A stretch of DNA of 64,000 nucleotides, from NCBI GenBank assembly GCA_016711605.1, contig JADJSS010000044.1, forward strand, positions 62,001 to 126,000. Reading direction: 5' to 3'. A program made the translations under genes and the position numbers. This document shows positions 9,710-21,100 of this stretch, one piece after another (position 1 is the stretch's first letter; every line of letters begins with the position of its first letter). The notes beneath the pieces are model-generated. The model was not told the origin of the DNA and ran no database searches. It saw only the letters and a program-made list of their open reading frames with translations. The DNA is from Saprospirales bacterium. GTDB taxonomy: Bacteria > Bacteroidota > Bacteroidia > Chitinophagales > JADIYW01.

Positions 9710-10582
9710 ATGAAAATATTTATCATCGGCGCATCAGGTTTAGTTGGATCCAATTGTTTGTATTATTTCAATAAAAATAATTGGAATTGTGTTGGCACTC
9801 ATTTTTCGTATCAAGCAGCCAATACCGTTTATTTTGACACCTTGAATTTGCACAATCATGACAACTACGACATTGAAGCATTTCAACCAGATGTTATTGT
9901 GCATTGTGGTGCTTTGACACATGTAGATTATTGCGAACATCACGAAGCAGAAAGCTATGAAAAAACAGTACATTCTACAAAAAATATCATTGAATTGTCA
10001 AAAAAAATAAATGCTAAATTGGTATTTATTTCAACTGATTATATTTTTGATGGCGAAAACGGACCTTACGATGAAGACGCAAAACCAAATGCACTTTCTC
10101 TTTATGGAAAACACAAGTTGGAAGCCGAACAACTAGTATTAACTGCCAATTCGAGCAATTTAGTATTGCGAATTACGAATGTTTATGGTGATGAAGAACG
10201 TGGTAAAAATTTTATTTCCAGAATTCTTGATCAGATTTTGAACCAGCAAAAACTATCACTTAAATTGCCAATTGATCAATACGCAACGCCGATTAATGCT
10301 GCTGATATAGCGCGTTGTTTATTCTTATTATTGCAAGATAAAAAATGTGGTGTATATAATATTGCAAGTACTGATTATATGAATCGTGTGCAGTTAGCAT
10401 TAACGATTTTAAAATATTTTCCAACAGCTGAATACGATTTAATTCCATTAACCACACCAGAAATTAATGCACCTGCACCACGACCATTGCAAGGTGGTTT
10501 AAAGAACAAAAAATTCATGACCGAATATCCAGATTTTTGTTTTAGTACAGTGGATGATTATGTGAGAAATAGAACTAATTAA
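9710..10582 (+). CDS. RmlD-like dTDP-4-dehydrorhamnose reductase family SDR
   Basis: 290 residues, usual length for the family. Rossmann GASGLVGS at the N terminus binds NAD(P); STDYIFDG and YGKHKLEAE (YxxxK catalytic pair) follow. The family reduces 4-keto-6-deoxy sugar nucleotides to make dTDP-rhamnose, but some members act on other substrates. Clustering with a rhamnosyltransferase-like enzyme supports a sugar-nucleotide role. No rmlA, rmlB or rmlC is visible here, so the exact substrate is open. Confidence 0.82.
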   Translation: MKIFIIGASGLVGSNCLYYFNKNNWNCVGTHFSYQAANTVYFDTLNLHNHDNYDIEAFQPDVIVHCGALTHVDYCEHHEAESYEKTVHSTKNIIELSKKINAKLVFISTDYIFDGENGPYDEDAKPNALSLYGKHKLEAEQLVLTANSSNLVLRITNVYGDEERGKNFISRILDQILNQQKLSLKLPIDQYATPINAADIARCLFLLLQDKKCGVYNIASTDYMNRVQLALTILKYFPTAEYDLIPLTTPEINAPAPRPLQGGLKNKKFMTEYPDFCFSTVDDYVRNRTN

Positions 10583-10716
10583 AATGCCTTTACTCTTAAA
10601 TTATCATATTCCTAGCAGTTTGTTGACTAGTTATTTTGTTGTATAAATGCTGGTTGAATATTTTATGTATTTTTATAGCAAATCGATAAATACTTTATAA
10701 TTTAAAAAAATTTCTA

Positions 10717-11103
10717 ATGAAAAAAGCAATTTATATTTTTCTACTATTTAATTGCATTATAATTTTTAATTCATTTGCTATTGATTGTAGTAAATTGAAA
10801 TTTGGAAAATTTAAGATAACAACGGATGACACATACATTTTAGTTAGAAAAGGAAATTTGCAATATGAATATATAGGTAAAATAAGCCAAAAACCAAAAT
10901 CTGTTTTCTATGTAAAATGGATAAGCGATTGTGTTTATACATTAACACCTACAGAAGAAACTTATGAAGAAAATCCAATCTATAAAGAAGTTGGTGCTTT
11001 AACTGTAACTATAAATGAAGTGAATAAAAATTATTATGTTGCAGTTACAACTTCTAAGTTAGTCGATTTAGAAATAACAGATAAAATTGAAATAATACAT
11101 TAA
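10717..11103 (+). CDS. small secreted protein of a recurrent Bacteroidota type
   Basis: 128 residues. A signal peptide (MKKAIYIFLLFNCIIIFNSFA) is followed by CSKLKFGKFKITTDDTYILV, then NLQYEYIG and FYVKWISDCVYTLTP. The pattern GKF...R...Q.E.......VKWI.DC.Y.L recurs in short exported Bacteroidota proteins of unknown function, sometimes mislabelled as topoisomerase fragments. Two Cys may form a disulfide. Its end overlaps the next convergent gene by 4 bases. Confidence 0.6.
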   Translation: MKKAIYIFLLFNCIIIFNSFAIDCSKLKFGKFKITTDDTYILVRKGNLQYEYIGKISQKPKSVFYVKWISDCVYTLTPTEETYEENPIYKEVGALTVTINEVNKNYYVAVTTSKLVDLEITDKIEIIH

Positions 11104-11387
11104 TATAAGCTTCCTAACAACGAAATTAAAATTACCAATAAAGTAACAATAATTTGAATTTTATTGACCCAATTTATTTTACTGCTTTCTACTTTCTGAA
11201 TTTCATAATAACTCTTGTCTTTATTAAATGGTCTTGTCAGATTTGGATAATAATAATATTCTATAAACTCAGAAAATGTCATCCTATTTCCATTATACAA
11301 ATTATATTTAAGCCATTCTTTATAGATTGCTGTTGACAATAACAATATTACAAGCAAAGCAAATAGTATGTCAATAAATAATTCCAT
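11100..11387 (-). CDS. small membrane protein, unknown
   Basis: 95 residues with two hydrophobic helices: residues ~4-24 (FIDILFALLVILLLSTAI) and ~76-95 (IIVTLLVILISLLGSLY), and a polar Tyr-rich middle (FSEFIEYYYYPN). No recognised family. It sits between a secreted protein and the toxin gene, overlapping the former by 4 bases convergently. Confidence 0.5.
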   Translation of the reverse strand: MELFIDILFALLVILLLSTAIYKEWLKYNLYNGNRMTFSEFIEYYYYPNLTRPFNKDKSYYEIQKVESSKINWVNKIQIIVTLLVILISLLGSLY

Positions 11388-11410
11388 TTCTTATTTTTAA
11401 TCAATGATTT

Positions 11411-11707
11411 TTATCGTTTAGTAAAATCGATAAAATCTTTTCCAGCAAAAACAACAGCAAGTATAACTATACGATTTCTAGCTTCATCGATAAAGAAGTG
11501 GATATGATAAGGAAATTGGCGCAATAAAGCTGTGCGTACATTGTTTTCGTATTTTATAGGAAAATAGAGAGGGTTTTTAGCGATGGAGTTTTTAGTTTGT
11601 TTTACGCGCAATAAGAATTGTTTACTCAAATCAGCATTAATTAAATTGTAGTAAGATTTAGCTTCAATTAAATCAATCCTCACTAATGGACGATAACTAA
11701 TTTTCAT
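11411..11707 (-). CDS. RelE/ParE-family toxin
   Basis: 98 residues, typical toxin size. MKISYRPLVRIDLIEAKSYY, FLLRVKQTKNSIAKNP, and the C-terminal strands RQFPYHIHFFIDEARNRIVILAV match the RelE/ParE fold. Its ATG overlaps the stop of the upstream antitoxin gene by 4 bases. The family includes ribosome-dependent mRNA nucleases and gyrase inhibitors; the sequence alone does not decide which applies. Confidence 0.8.
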   Translation of the reverse strand: MKISYRPLVRIDLIEAKSYYNLINADLSKQFLLRVKQTKNSIAKNPLYFPIKYENNVRTALLRQFPYHIHFFIDEARNRIVILAVVFAGKDFIDFTKR

Positions 11708-11946
11708 AAAGATTTTTCAAGTTCTTCTAAAAGTTCGTCAAAATCTTTAACATCATCTGCGTTTTTATAATAATCTGCCAAGCGATCATCTAACATTTTT
11801 TTTGTTTTGTCAGATAGTTCAAAACTATTAGGTGCTTGATGCTTTAAACCATAATCAACTATTGTTTTTATAGATTTCAACAATTCAGAATCATTGATGA
11901 GTTCAATTTGTTTTATAAGCGTAGATTTTTGAAGTTGAATATTCAT
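11704..11946 (-). CDS. antitoxin of the RelE/ParE-type module
   Basis: 80 residues. The N terminus (MNIQLQKSTLIKQIELINDS) and C-terminal acidic tail (DDVKDFDELLEELEKSL) resemble Bacteroidota addiction-module antitoxins that lack a classical ribbon-helix-helix start. It is translationally coupled to the toxin (4-base overlap). It probably neutralises the toxin and represses the operon. Confidence 0.72.
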   Translation of the reverse strand: MNIQLQKSTLIKQIELINDSELLKSIKTIVDYGLKHQAPNSFELSDKTKKMLDDRLADYYKNADDVKDFDELLEELEKSL

Positions 11947-12119
11947 GGTAATAAATTTAAATAACTACATACAATATTACGCAAAAAAATAAAAAATTAT
12001 ATGATTCTATAATTTTAATGATTTTAATTTCTCAATAATATTTATGTAATTTTCTGCATCAATAGCAATGTTTCCATATTAGGTTTTTGATAAAAAACTT
12101 ATTTGCGATTAGCTTTCAA

Positions 12120-12722
12120 TCAAAACCCTACCTTCACAATCATCACCACACCAAATACAAACAAACAAATACCAGCTATTTTCTTAACGATAAGTAATTT
12201 ATCTAACGTAAGGTTTTGTTTTAAATAATAGGCAAAACGCATTTTCAATAAATCAAACAAAAAAACCATTAATAGAATTCCAAAATAGAATAATATTTTG
12301 TTTGAGATAGATATATAATTTATGGAAATTGTAGTGTACATCGTAATCCACCAAATAGTTACAAAAGGATTGAGAACATTGATAGTTACACCTTTAAAAA
12401 AAGATTGAAATAGCGTTTTAATATTCGTGATATCAGCAGATTGCATCGATGCTTTTGCAAAAAAAGTAACAAGACCGAATACAATTAATAAAATGCCACC
12501 GACTAAACCAATGTGCGATTTTATGTTATCGAATGGAAATTGAACCAATATAGTTTCTACTGCATAAATCAGCACCACATCACTTATCAAAACTCCTAAT
12601 ACATAGAAAAAACCACAACGCCATCCTTTAGAAATTGTTAGTTCCATCAAAGCAAAAAAAATCGGTCCAATCATAAAGCTGACCGTAATTCCTGAAATAA
12701 TTCCTTTGATGAGTGGTTCCAT
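12120..12722 (-). CDS. LysE-family translocator
   Basis: 200 residues, about six transmembrane helices. The opening (GIISGITVSFMIGPIFFALM) contains the G.....GP motif of LysE/RhtB amino-acid exporters, and the central NVLNPFVTIWWITMY is also characteristic. Role: inner-membrane efflux of amino acids or related metabolites; the substrate cannot be read from the sequence. Downstream of the nitroreductase gene on the same strand, separated by a 62-bp gap holding an ATGAGTT-type microrepeat. Confidence 0.85.
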   Translation of the reverse strand: MEPLIKGIISGITVSFMIGPIFFALMELTISKGWRCGFFYVLGVLISDVVLIYAVETILVQFPFDNIKSHIGLVGGILLIVFGLVTFFAKASMQSADITNIKTLFQSFFKGVTINVLNPFVTIWWITMYTTISINYISISNKILFYFGILLMVFLFDLLKMRFAYYLKQNLTLDKLLIVKKIAGICLFVFGVVMIVKVGF

Positions 12723-12760
12723 TATGAGAGATGAGTTGTGAGTTATGAGTTATGAGTCAA
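12723..12760. repeat. intergenic GAGTTATGAGTT microrepeat
   Basis: Several imperfect tandem units of GAGTTATGAGT type lie between the LysE-type and nitroreductase genes. Related TAACT/TAAGTTATAAGT strings occur at 8611-8655 and 63085-63118. No function assigned. Confidence 0.4.
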
Positions 12761-12784
12761 AATTTAAATCATAATTCAACCATC

Positions 12785-13513
12785 TTAAAGCTCAAAGATA
12801 ACTTCTTCTTTTGGAATTCGAATACGTTCTCCATAAACGCCTTCAGGTTTCGCAGTGCCAACAGAAACAATCATATTAATTTCTGCTGCTCGTGGCAACT
12901 CTAAAAATTTCTTAACGCGTCTACTGTCAAATCCTTCCATTGGACAAGAATCATAACCTTCTGCTTTCATGCTCAGCATAAATGTTTGCGCTGCGAGCGC
13001 TACACTTTTATGTACAACAATACGCATGTCGGTTGCGGTTACTTCTCGTGGAATTGGCTGAAATGCACCACCAACAGCTGACACAATTTGCTTCAAACTA
13101 CCAGTTAAATCTACAGGATCGGAAAAATATAATGTTGGAATAATTTTAGAATAATAATCAATGACTAATTTTTCTCGTTTACCAAGTTTTGCTGGAAATG
13201 TTTTTTTGGCTTCATTCAATACAAATTCAGCATGTTGTTTCCATTTATCTTTTCTTGCTACAAATACAATTAATTCGTTGGCTGTTTTGGCAGCGTTTTG
13301 TCCAAGACAATACTTTGCAAGTTCATCTTTTTTTGCTTTTGTTTTAACACGATAAAATTCCCAAAGTTGTAAGTTGCTTGAATTCGGTGATAAAATAGCT
13401 CGTTCTAAACTTCTATCAACAGAGGATTCATCAAAAGGAATTTTGTCATCATATATTCTTATTGATCTGCGATTATTTACTATTTCGTTGAAAATGCTTG
13501 CTTCTTTTGTCAT
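12785..13513 (-). CDS. nitroreductase-family flavoprotein
   Basis: 242 residues. EIVNNRRSIRIYDD at the N terminus is the FMN-binding start of the family; NSSNLQLWEFYRV, ALAAQTFMLSMKAEGYDSCPMEGFD and the C-terminal RIRIPKEEVIFEL follow. Expected FMN-dependent, NAD(P)H-using oxidoreductase in the cytoplasm acting on quinones, nitroaromatics or a specific metabolite; the substrate is unknown. Upstream of the LysE-type gene on the same strand. Confidence 0.85.
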   Translation of the reverse strand: MTKEASIFNEIVNNRRSIRIYDDKIPFDESSVDRSLERAILSPNSSNLQLWEFYRVKTKAKKDELAKYCLGQNAAKTANELIVFVARKDKWKQHAEFVLNEAKKTFPAKLGKREKLVIDYYSKIIPTLYFSDPVDLTGSLKQIVSAVGGAFQPIPREVTATDMRIVVHKSVALAAQTFMLSMKAEGYDSCPMEGFDSRRVKKFLELPRAAEINMIVSVGTAKPEGVYGERIRIPKEEVIFEL

Positions 13514-13764
13514 TTTAAATAGATTAAATTAAGTTCTCAATATTACAATAAAAATAGCTTTTTGTTTAGAACTTCAAGTAGAATTAAATCTTCTTTAATA
13601 ATTAAAATAGCTGACATAAATTTTAATTTTTTCGACAGTATAAATTTATAGATACAATTTGTAGACGTAAGAATCAAAAATTTAAAATGCAATTAATTAT
13701 ATTTAACAAATTACTAATAAGTAAAACTGTGTTAGAATTTTCACTAAATATGAGTTCTTTTCTT

Positions 13765-13772
13765 TAAATTTG
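13765..13772 (+). promoter_or_regulatory. -7 box (TAAATTTG) of the first giant T9SS type B gene
   Basis: TAAATTTG matches TAnnTTTG and ends 7 bases before the ATG at 13780, implying a leaderless or nearly leaderless transcript. No clear TTTG at the expected -33 distance. Confidence 0.45.
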
Positions 13773-13779
13773 AATGTAA

Positions 13780-16700
13780 ATGAAGCGTAATTTATTTTTC
13801 TTATTTTTTACATTTCTGTTTTTAGGTAGTAAAGCGCAAACAAGTTTTACAACAAATACAACTATTTCTACGTGTAGTTCCAATGGCTCAATAACTGTAA
13901 CACCAACAAGTGGAACAGCACCGTTTTTATATCAAATTATATCTAGTACAACAGGTATTATTCGTCCAGCACAAAATGCAGCAGTTTTTAATAACTTACC
14001 ACCTGGAACCTACACTATTCGCATAACTGATAAAAATAATTTTACTGCACAAAATCCTGCAACCATCAATGGCAATTATACACCATTAACTTTGAGTTAT
14101 TCTCAAAATCAATCTACTTTAACTGTAAATGCTATTAACGGCAAACCACCATATTTATATACCTATTCGAAAGATAATGGTCTTAATTATAGACCGTTGA
14201 CAGATACGAATGTATTTAAATGTTTTGAACCAGGTAATTATATTTTTCGAGTGTACGATAGTTGCTCAAATTTTTATTCTGAAAACGTGGTAGTAAATCC
14301 TGTGGTTATAAATGCAAATTTTTCTTGCAGCCAAACTGGAAATTTAAAATCGATTGCACTCAATTCTATTTCTGGTGGAAATGGTGGTTATATTTACAAT
14401 GCATTTGGCAGTGGTTATAACCAAAATAATAGCACTGGAAATTTTACTGGAATTGGAATTTGCAACAAAAATATTTCGGTAAAAGTGAAAGACGTTTGCA
14501 ATGTAGAAAATACATTTTTGGTATGTCCTTCGCCAGATTTTGCCTTTGATATTTTATGTACAAATTTCAAAGATCATACAGTCACGCTTGGAAATGTAAC
14601 TGGTGGTGGTGGAATTCCTTACAAATATATTGCAAATGATATCATCAGCAGCACACCAACCATTACCAATATTCCAAACACGCAAGACTCGATGGTGGTT
14701 GGAATTATTGATAGTTGTGGCAACAGAAATACTATTACAATTCGAAAATTTAATGTAATTAGAATAGACACTTCAATTTGTATTCGCGGTGATGTTTCAA
14801 TTACAACTGGTTATGGTGTAAATTATCAATATTACACATCATTTCCACCAACACGTTACCAATCAACTTCTGGTCCAACATCTTTTGACATCACAGATAC
14901 ATTTAGAAGTATACATGACACAAGCTTTGTGTTATTGCATAATTTATTAAATGGAAATTACACTTATAAAGTAACCAATGCTTGTGGTGATGAAATTAAT
15001 GGTCAGTTTACTTACAATCGAAAATGTTATAAAATTTACAAAATTGAAAAAAAACAAGCATGCGACAGAATCGTGTATAAAGTTTTTAAAGATTGTAAAT
15101 TAGATACTGATATGGTTTTCATGTTGTATGATAAAAATGGTGTACTATTGGAACAAAATACCGTTGGAGTTTTCAATATTAATAATAGCAGTTGTTATCA
15201 GGTTAAATTACGCGACACACTTTGTGATACCATATTATTAGATTTTATCAATCCTATAACTTTAAAGATTAATACGTTTCAAAATTCTTGCGATGTTTTA
15301 ACTGCAAGTATTTCTGTAACACAAAATATTATTTGTTCTAAAGGTGAAACACCTCAATATGCTGCATCTGTTCTAATTAAAATTACAGATTCTCTTTTTA
15401 ATGTATTAGCAACAGATAACAATGGTGTATTTTCATCGATTCCACCAAATGCTTTTTGGGTTTTTGGTGAATCTAATGGATGCAATACAGATACAATTCG
15501 GTATATAAAAAACACTACACTTAAAGATACATTACGATTTTGTATTACACCATCAGTAAAAATAATTGGCACTAAATGTAAGTTTGCTTGGCAAGTTACC
15601 ATTACTACCAATCCAACTGGTGCATTTTATAATTTAACCGGAAATGGTGTAAATTTAACCAGCAATAATTTATTTTTAGGATTAGATTCTGGTATGTATG
15701 TATTAAAAAGTGGCTGCAATGTTCAGAATATATACTTACCAAATTACTACACTTTTAATGTCGATGTCAATTCAAGTTGTCCAAAAAATGGAATAATTCA
15801 AGCTTCATACTCAATTGATACAGCATATATAAACACACTTGGCAGACAATATTTTTATTCAGTGTGTAATGCACCAATTATTGATTACAATGTACAAGAA
15901 ATTGGCACCACCAATCCATTAATATATAGTGTAAATGGTTATTTCGATAATTTAAAAAACGGAACTTTTTATGGTCTTTATTTTAAAGGAAATCAGGATT
16001 GCAATTATTTTGCAGATACTGTTTTTACACCTTTTTACACGAGACCAAAATTAACAGCAACCTATGGCTTAATTTGCAACGGAAATAATTCAACAGTAAA
16101 AGCAACTGTTGTTGGTGGTTTAGCACCTTATACTTTTGATGTTATAGGCACTTCTATTCCAACTGTTATTACTGATTCATCTTTTGTCATTTATAACAAC
16201 TTACCACTTGGCACAACACAATTTAGAGTAAGTGATGCATGTGGTATTTCTATTGATTATTCGACTGAAGTATTGAGTGTGAATTTTGAACCAACTTTTA
16301 AGAAAAAATGTGATGGACAAGTACAGTTAATAGCACCAGATATTTTTAATACAACTTATGTTTGGACAAATAAAAATGGTGATACACTTGGAAATACACC
16401 AACAGTTTTTGTAAATCCAAATGGTGATGATTCGTTTACAGTTGCCATCAATCATTTAAGCTGTAATTTATCAAAACATTTATTAGTAGCTGATTTCAGT
16501 GCATCAATTGTTACATCGCAAGCAGGCATTGATTTTACAGTAGATACCAATCGTGCAACACTCAATGGAAATGTGCCACCATCCAATGCAATTGGTACTT
16601 GGAAACAAATTGATCCAAGTTCTGGAAATACTGTTTTCTCCAATATTCACGATCCTAAAGCAACTACAATAGTCGATGTTTTTCCTGGACAATATACTTA

Positions 16701-17976
16701 TCTGTGGACACTAACAGATACTGCAATTGGTTGCGTTTCTGAAGACACGGTTGTGGTTAGTTATTTGCGTTGTCCAGGAATTGTAGAAGTGCGATACACC
16801 AAAAATATTCGAAATGCAACATGTACAAATAATGGTGAAATTGCGATTTCCATTACACAAACATCTACACCGATTCATTATTTATGGAACACTGGTGACA
16901 CTACAGCAACTATAAAACAACTAGGTGATTCTATTTATGTTGTTCGAATTTATGATGAAACTTCTTGCACGCAAGATATTTACGATACCACAATTATTAG
17001 TGGCTCAAAACCATCAAAAGATTCTTTAACAAAAAATATCTGCAACGGTGATACTGTTGTGATTAATAATAGGAAATATTTTACAGCTGGAAATTTCAAA
17101 GATACATTACGCAACAGCATTGGTTGCGATAGTATTTTATTCATAAAAATCACTGTTGCTCAAAAGTCTTCAAAAAATGATACCATAATATTATGTAATG
17201 GCAAAACATTTACGTTGCCAGATAACAAAGTGGTTGATTCATCAGGAAATTATGTAGTTAAATTAACCAATAGCATTGGTTGCGATAGTACTATAAACTT
17301 TAACATTACCTTTTTACCATCGCAAAATATAATAGTAGACACTGCTATTTGTACAGGAAATTCGTATCAGTTGCCGAATGGAAATAATGTGAGTCTTTCT
17401 GGAAATTATATTGATTCATTTACCAATATTTTTGGTTGTGATAGCATTATAAAAACTAATTTGATAATTAAAGATACCTTGCAAAAAGTAAATTTAGGTG
17501 ATGATAAAACAATTTGCGACGACGATTCAGTGTCTATTTTATTAAATTATCCAGCTTACGCAAAATATGTATGGCAAGACAACAGCACACAAAACAACTT
17601 TATTATTAAAAAAGAAGGCATTTATTATGTAAAAATTTACGATGGTTGTACTTCAACTTCTGATACCTTATTGGTAAAAACCAAAAGTTGCAAATGCAAT
17701 TTTTATGTACCAACTGCCTTTTCACCAAACAACGATGGCATTAACGATGCGTTTTTACCATTGCGCAAATGTGATGAATTTAAAGATTACAAATTTATGG
17801 TGTATAATCGTTGGAATGAACTTCTTTTTCAAACTAATGATGAAAATTTGGGTTGGAATGGCTTTTACAGAAATGCAGAACAACAAACAGATACCTACGT
17901 TTGGCTTCTCGAATATTTTGATGTTTATAAAAATGAAAAGATATTTTTGAAAGGAATTGCTACTTTATTGAGATAG
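13780..17976 (+). CDS. giant T9SS type B secreted protein
   Basis: 1398 residues. Signal peptide MKRNLFFLFFTFLFLGSKAQ. SprB-repeat-like segments near the N terminus (ISTCSSNGSITVTPTSGTAP, then LPPGTYTIRITDKNN) are followed by a long Cys-rich, Ig-like mosaic. Late in the protein are repeated motifs such as NSIGCDSI (~1110, 1165). The last ~95 residues are a gliding-motility-type (type B) C-terminal signal: CKCNFYVPTAFSPNNDGIND, VYNRWNELLFQT, LKGIATLLR. Expected at the cell surface via T9SS, in adhesion or gliding. First of three tandem type B genes. Confidence 0.88.
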   Translation: MKRNLFFLFFTFLFLGSKAQTSFTTNTTISTCSSNGSITVTPTSGTAPFLYQIISSTTGIIRPAQNAAVFNNLPPGTYTIRITDKNNFTAQNPATINGNYTPLTLSYSQNQSTLTVNAINGKPPYLYTYSKDNGLNYRPLTDTNVFKCFEPGNYIFRVYDSCSNFYSENVVVNPVVINANFSCSQTGNLKSIALNSISGGNGGYIYNAFGSGYNQNNSTGNFTGIGICNKNISVKVKDVCNVENTFLVCPSPDFAFDILCTNFKDHTVTLGNVTGGGGIPYKYIANDIISSTPTITNIPNTQDSMVVGIIDSCGNRNTITIRKFNVIRIDTSICIRGDVSITTGYGVNYQYYTSFPPTRYQSTSGPTSFDITDTFRSIHDTSFVLLHNLLNGNYTYKVTNACGDEINGQFTYNRKCYKIYKIEKKQACDRIVYKVFKDCKLDTDMVFMLYDKNGVLLEQNTVGVFNINNSSCYQVKLRDTLCDTILLDFINPITLKINTFQNSCDVLTASISVTQNIICSKGETPQYAASVLIKITDSLFNVLATDNNGVFSSIPPNAFWVFGESNGCNTDTIRYIKNTTLKDTLRFCITPSVKIIGTKCKFAWQVTITTNPTGAFYNLTGNGVNLTSNNLFLGLDSGMYVLKSGCNVQNIYLPNYYTFNVDVNSSCPKNGIIQASYSIDTAYINTLGRQYFYSVCNAPIIDYNVQEIGTTNPLIYSVNGYFDNLKNGTFYGLYFKGNQDCNYFADTVFTPFYTRPKLTATYGLICNGNNSTVKATVVGGLAPYTFDVIGTSIPTVITDSSFVIYNNLPLGTTQFRVSDACGISIDYSTEVLSVNFEPTFKKKCDGQVQLIAPDIFNTTYVWTNKNGDTLGNTPTVFVNPNGDDSFTVAINHLSCNLSKHLLVADFSASIVTSQAGIDFTVDTNRATLNGNVPPSNAIGTWKQIDPSSGNTVFSNIHDPKATTIVDVFPGQYTYLWTLTDTAIGCVSEDTVVVSYLRCPGIVEVRYTKNIRNATCTNNGEIAISITQTSTPIHYLWNTGDTTATIKQLGDSIYVVRIYDETSCTQDIYDTTIISGSKPSKDSLTKNICNGDTVVINNRKYFTAGNFKDTLRNSIGCDSILFIKITVAQKSSKNDTIILCNGKTFTLPDNKVVDSSGNYVVKLTNSIGCDSTINFNITFLPSQNIIVDTAICTGNSYQLPNGNNVSLSGNYIDSFTNIFGCDSIIKTNLIIKDTLQKVNLGDDKTICDDDSVSILLNYPAYAKYVWQDNSTQNNFIIKKEGIYYVKIYDGCTSTSDTLLVKTKSCKCNFYVPTAFSPNNDGINDAFLPLRKCDEFKDYKFMVYNRWNELLFQTNDENLGWNGFYRNAEQQTDTYVWLLEYFDVYKNEKIFLKGIATLLR

Positions 17977-18154
17977 ATCAATTTTGACAATTTTTTCAGA
18001 TTTTTTCAACTTTGCTCTTGTTTTTGGTGAAAAACCAATTATTTAACATTAAAATCACTTTTTCTTTTTAAGAAATTTTAACATTTTCGATTTTTTCCGT
18101 ATATTTATCACTTGACTAAGCTATTCTAAAAAGAACTTGCAAGAATTTTTTATT

Positions 18155-18189
18155 TAGGGTTTTTTATTTTTTAGGGTTTAAAAGGGTTT
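18155..18189 (+). repeat. three AGGGTTT units just upstream of the second T9SS type B gene
   Basis: AGGGTTT occurs three times (about 18156, 18173, 18183) within 35 bases directly before ATG 18193. It could be a regulator site or a chance cluster; no -7 box was found here. Confidence 0.3.
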
Positions 18190-18192
18190 AGT

Positions 18193-21100
18193 ATGAAAAA
18201 AAATTATGCGTTATGCATTCTTGTGTTTCTATTTTTTAGTTTAGCATTAAAAGCTCAATTACCATACATCAAACCATGTTATGGTATTAGTGCTGGTTCC
18301 GATTCTTCTTTTTGCAGCACTACTTGTAAAAACATTTCAAGAGTAGCCGTTCCACAGTACGATAACAGAGCAACTAACACATACCAAGTGTTAACAATGT
18401 CATTACCAGCTCCAATGTATAACAATACTGGTACTAATGTTATTGTAAATCAAGATGATGTTTGGAGTGGCGTAGTAAACATGGGTTTTAACTTCTGCTT
18501 TTTCGGCAATACCTATAATAGATTTGTAATTGGTGCCAATGGTTTAATTTCATTTAATACTGCTTATGCTGGAGCCTACTGTTCTTGGTCATATACTGGT
18601 GGAATTCCTGATGCTGCCAAACCGATAAATTCAATTATGGGTGTTTATACTGACATTGATCCAAGTGTCGGTTTTAATGCAAACAGAATAAATTGGTATA
18701 TTGAAGGTTCTGCTCCTTGCAGAAGAGCAGTAATAAACTTCTATCGTGTACCGATGTTTAGTTCAAGTTGTAACAACAAATTATTTACTTCTCAAATTGT
18801 TTTACACGAAGCATATAATATTATTGATGTAATAGTGGTAAATAAACCAGTTTGTTCTTCATGGAATGGTGGACGCGGTATTATCGGTATTCAAAATGCT
18901 GCAGGCACAACAGCATTCTCACCAACAGGTCAAAATCCATCAACATCAAATCTTACCAATACATGTTACCGTTTTTTACCAAATGGTGCATTATTACAAT
19001 CTATCAATTGGACTGAAGGTGCAACTGTAGTTTCCAATACAGCAACTTTACCAGCTAATCTTTGTCCAGGTACCACCAGAACATTTACTGCTAATTTAGT
19101 TAATAATAGATGCGATGGAACTACTGTAACAGTTAGTGATGATGTAACTTTCACTGTTAATAATGGTGGTGCAAATGCTGGTGCAGATCAATCTTTAAGT
19201 TGTATTGCACCAAATATTACTATTGGAACTCCAAGCCAAGCAAACACCACTTATGCGTGGTCTCCAGCAGCCGGTTTAAGCAATGCTGCAATTGCACAAC
19301 CAACTACAAACACACCTAATACTTATATAGTTACTGCAACCAACACTTTAACAGGTTGCACTGGAAAAGATACCGTTATTGTTTCGCCATTAACAAATCC
19401 AGTTGCAAATGCTGGTGCTGATAGCATCATTACATGTGCTCGTCCAAGTGTTTTAATCGGAACACCAGCTATAGCTGGTCACACCTATTCTTGGTCACCA
19501 GCTACTGGTTTAAGCAATCCGAATATTGCACAGCCAACTGCATCTGCAGCAAATACTTATACATTAACCATTACTAATACTGCTTCTGGTTGCACTGGAA
19601 CAGACGCAGTAAATGTCACTTTAGATAATACAGCACCAACTGCAAATGCAGGAACAGATAAAACATTAACTTGTACAAATTCATCATTCCAAATTGGAAC
19701 TGCTGCAATTGCAGGAAATACCTATACATGGTCACCAACTATAGGTTTAGATAATGCGAACATAGCACAACCAATAGCATCAGCACCTGGAACATATACA
19801 TTAACTGTAACAAAAACTTCTAATGGTTGCATTGCAACAGATGCTATAACGATTACTCAAAATATTACTGCACCAAATGCAAATGCTGGCGCTGACAAAT
19901 TATTGACTTGTACAAATACTTCTTATTTAATTGGAACAGTAGCAATTGGTGGCAACACGTATTCTTGGTCGCCAAGTGCTGGTTTATCAAATAATGCTAT
20001 TGCACAACCAACTGTTTCATCACCAGGATTATATACTTTAACTGTAACGAATACAGCAAATGGTTGTACATCATCTGATGATGTAGATATTACAAAAGAT
20101 ATCTCATCACCTATTGCAGATGCTGGTGCTAATATTACATTAACATGTACAAATCCAACATTACAAATTGGCACAGCAACTATTGCAGGAAATTCGTATT
20201 CTTGGTCACCAAGTGTCGGTTTATCAAATGCAAATATTGCACAACCAACAACATCTAAAACAGGAAATTACACATTAACTGTGACTCAAAATTCAAATGG
20301 TTGCACTTCTACAGATGCTGTAAATGTTACGATTGACAGTGTTAGACCTGCTGCAAATGCTGGTATCAACAAAGTAATTACTTGTACAAACACAACACAT
20401 TTAATTGGTTCTACAGCAATTGCTGGCAACACATATTCTTGGTCACCAGCACTTGGCTTAAATAGCGATACTATTGCTCAACCAACAGCATCAACAACTG
20501 GTACTTACAATTTAACGGTTACGAATATTGCAAATGGTTGCACTAATACAGATGCTACTATTATTTCAGTTGATACAACAAGACCAGCAGCAAATGCTGG
20601 TGCTGATAAGATTATCACTTGTTCAAATCCAACACATGTGATTGGTACTGCCGCAGTTGCTGGAAACACGTATGCTTGGACACCAAGTATTGGTTTATCA
20701 AATGCAGCCATTGCACAACCTATTACAAATACAACTGATACTTATACTTTAACCGTAACTAAAACTTCTAATGGTTGTTCTTCAACTGATGCTGTAATAG
20801 TTGCTATTGACACAACTCGGCCTAGTGCAAATGCTGGTATCAACAAAATAATTACTTGTACAAATCCAACACATGTAATTGGTACTGCTGCAACTGCTGG
20901 AAATTCATATGCCTGGACACCTAGTGTTGGTTTATCAAATGCTGCAATTGCACAACCAACGGCTAATAAACCTGGTAATTATGTTTTAACTGTAACAAAA
21001 AATGCGAATGGCTGTACTTCTTCTGATGCTGTTTTAGTTACTGTTGATACAACTCAACCTAATGCTGATGCTGGTTCTGATGTTATATTAACTTGTATCA

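Noticed and set aside
16452..16692. Antisense frames inside the first type B gene
   Set aside because: Shadows of the sense gene with no start signals or motifs.
18155..18189. Telomere-like TTAGGG repeat
   Set aside because: Only three spaced AGGGTTT units; no linear-replicon feature.
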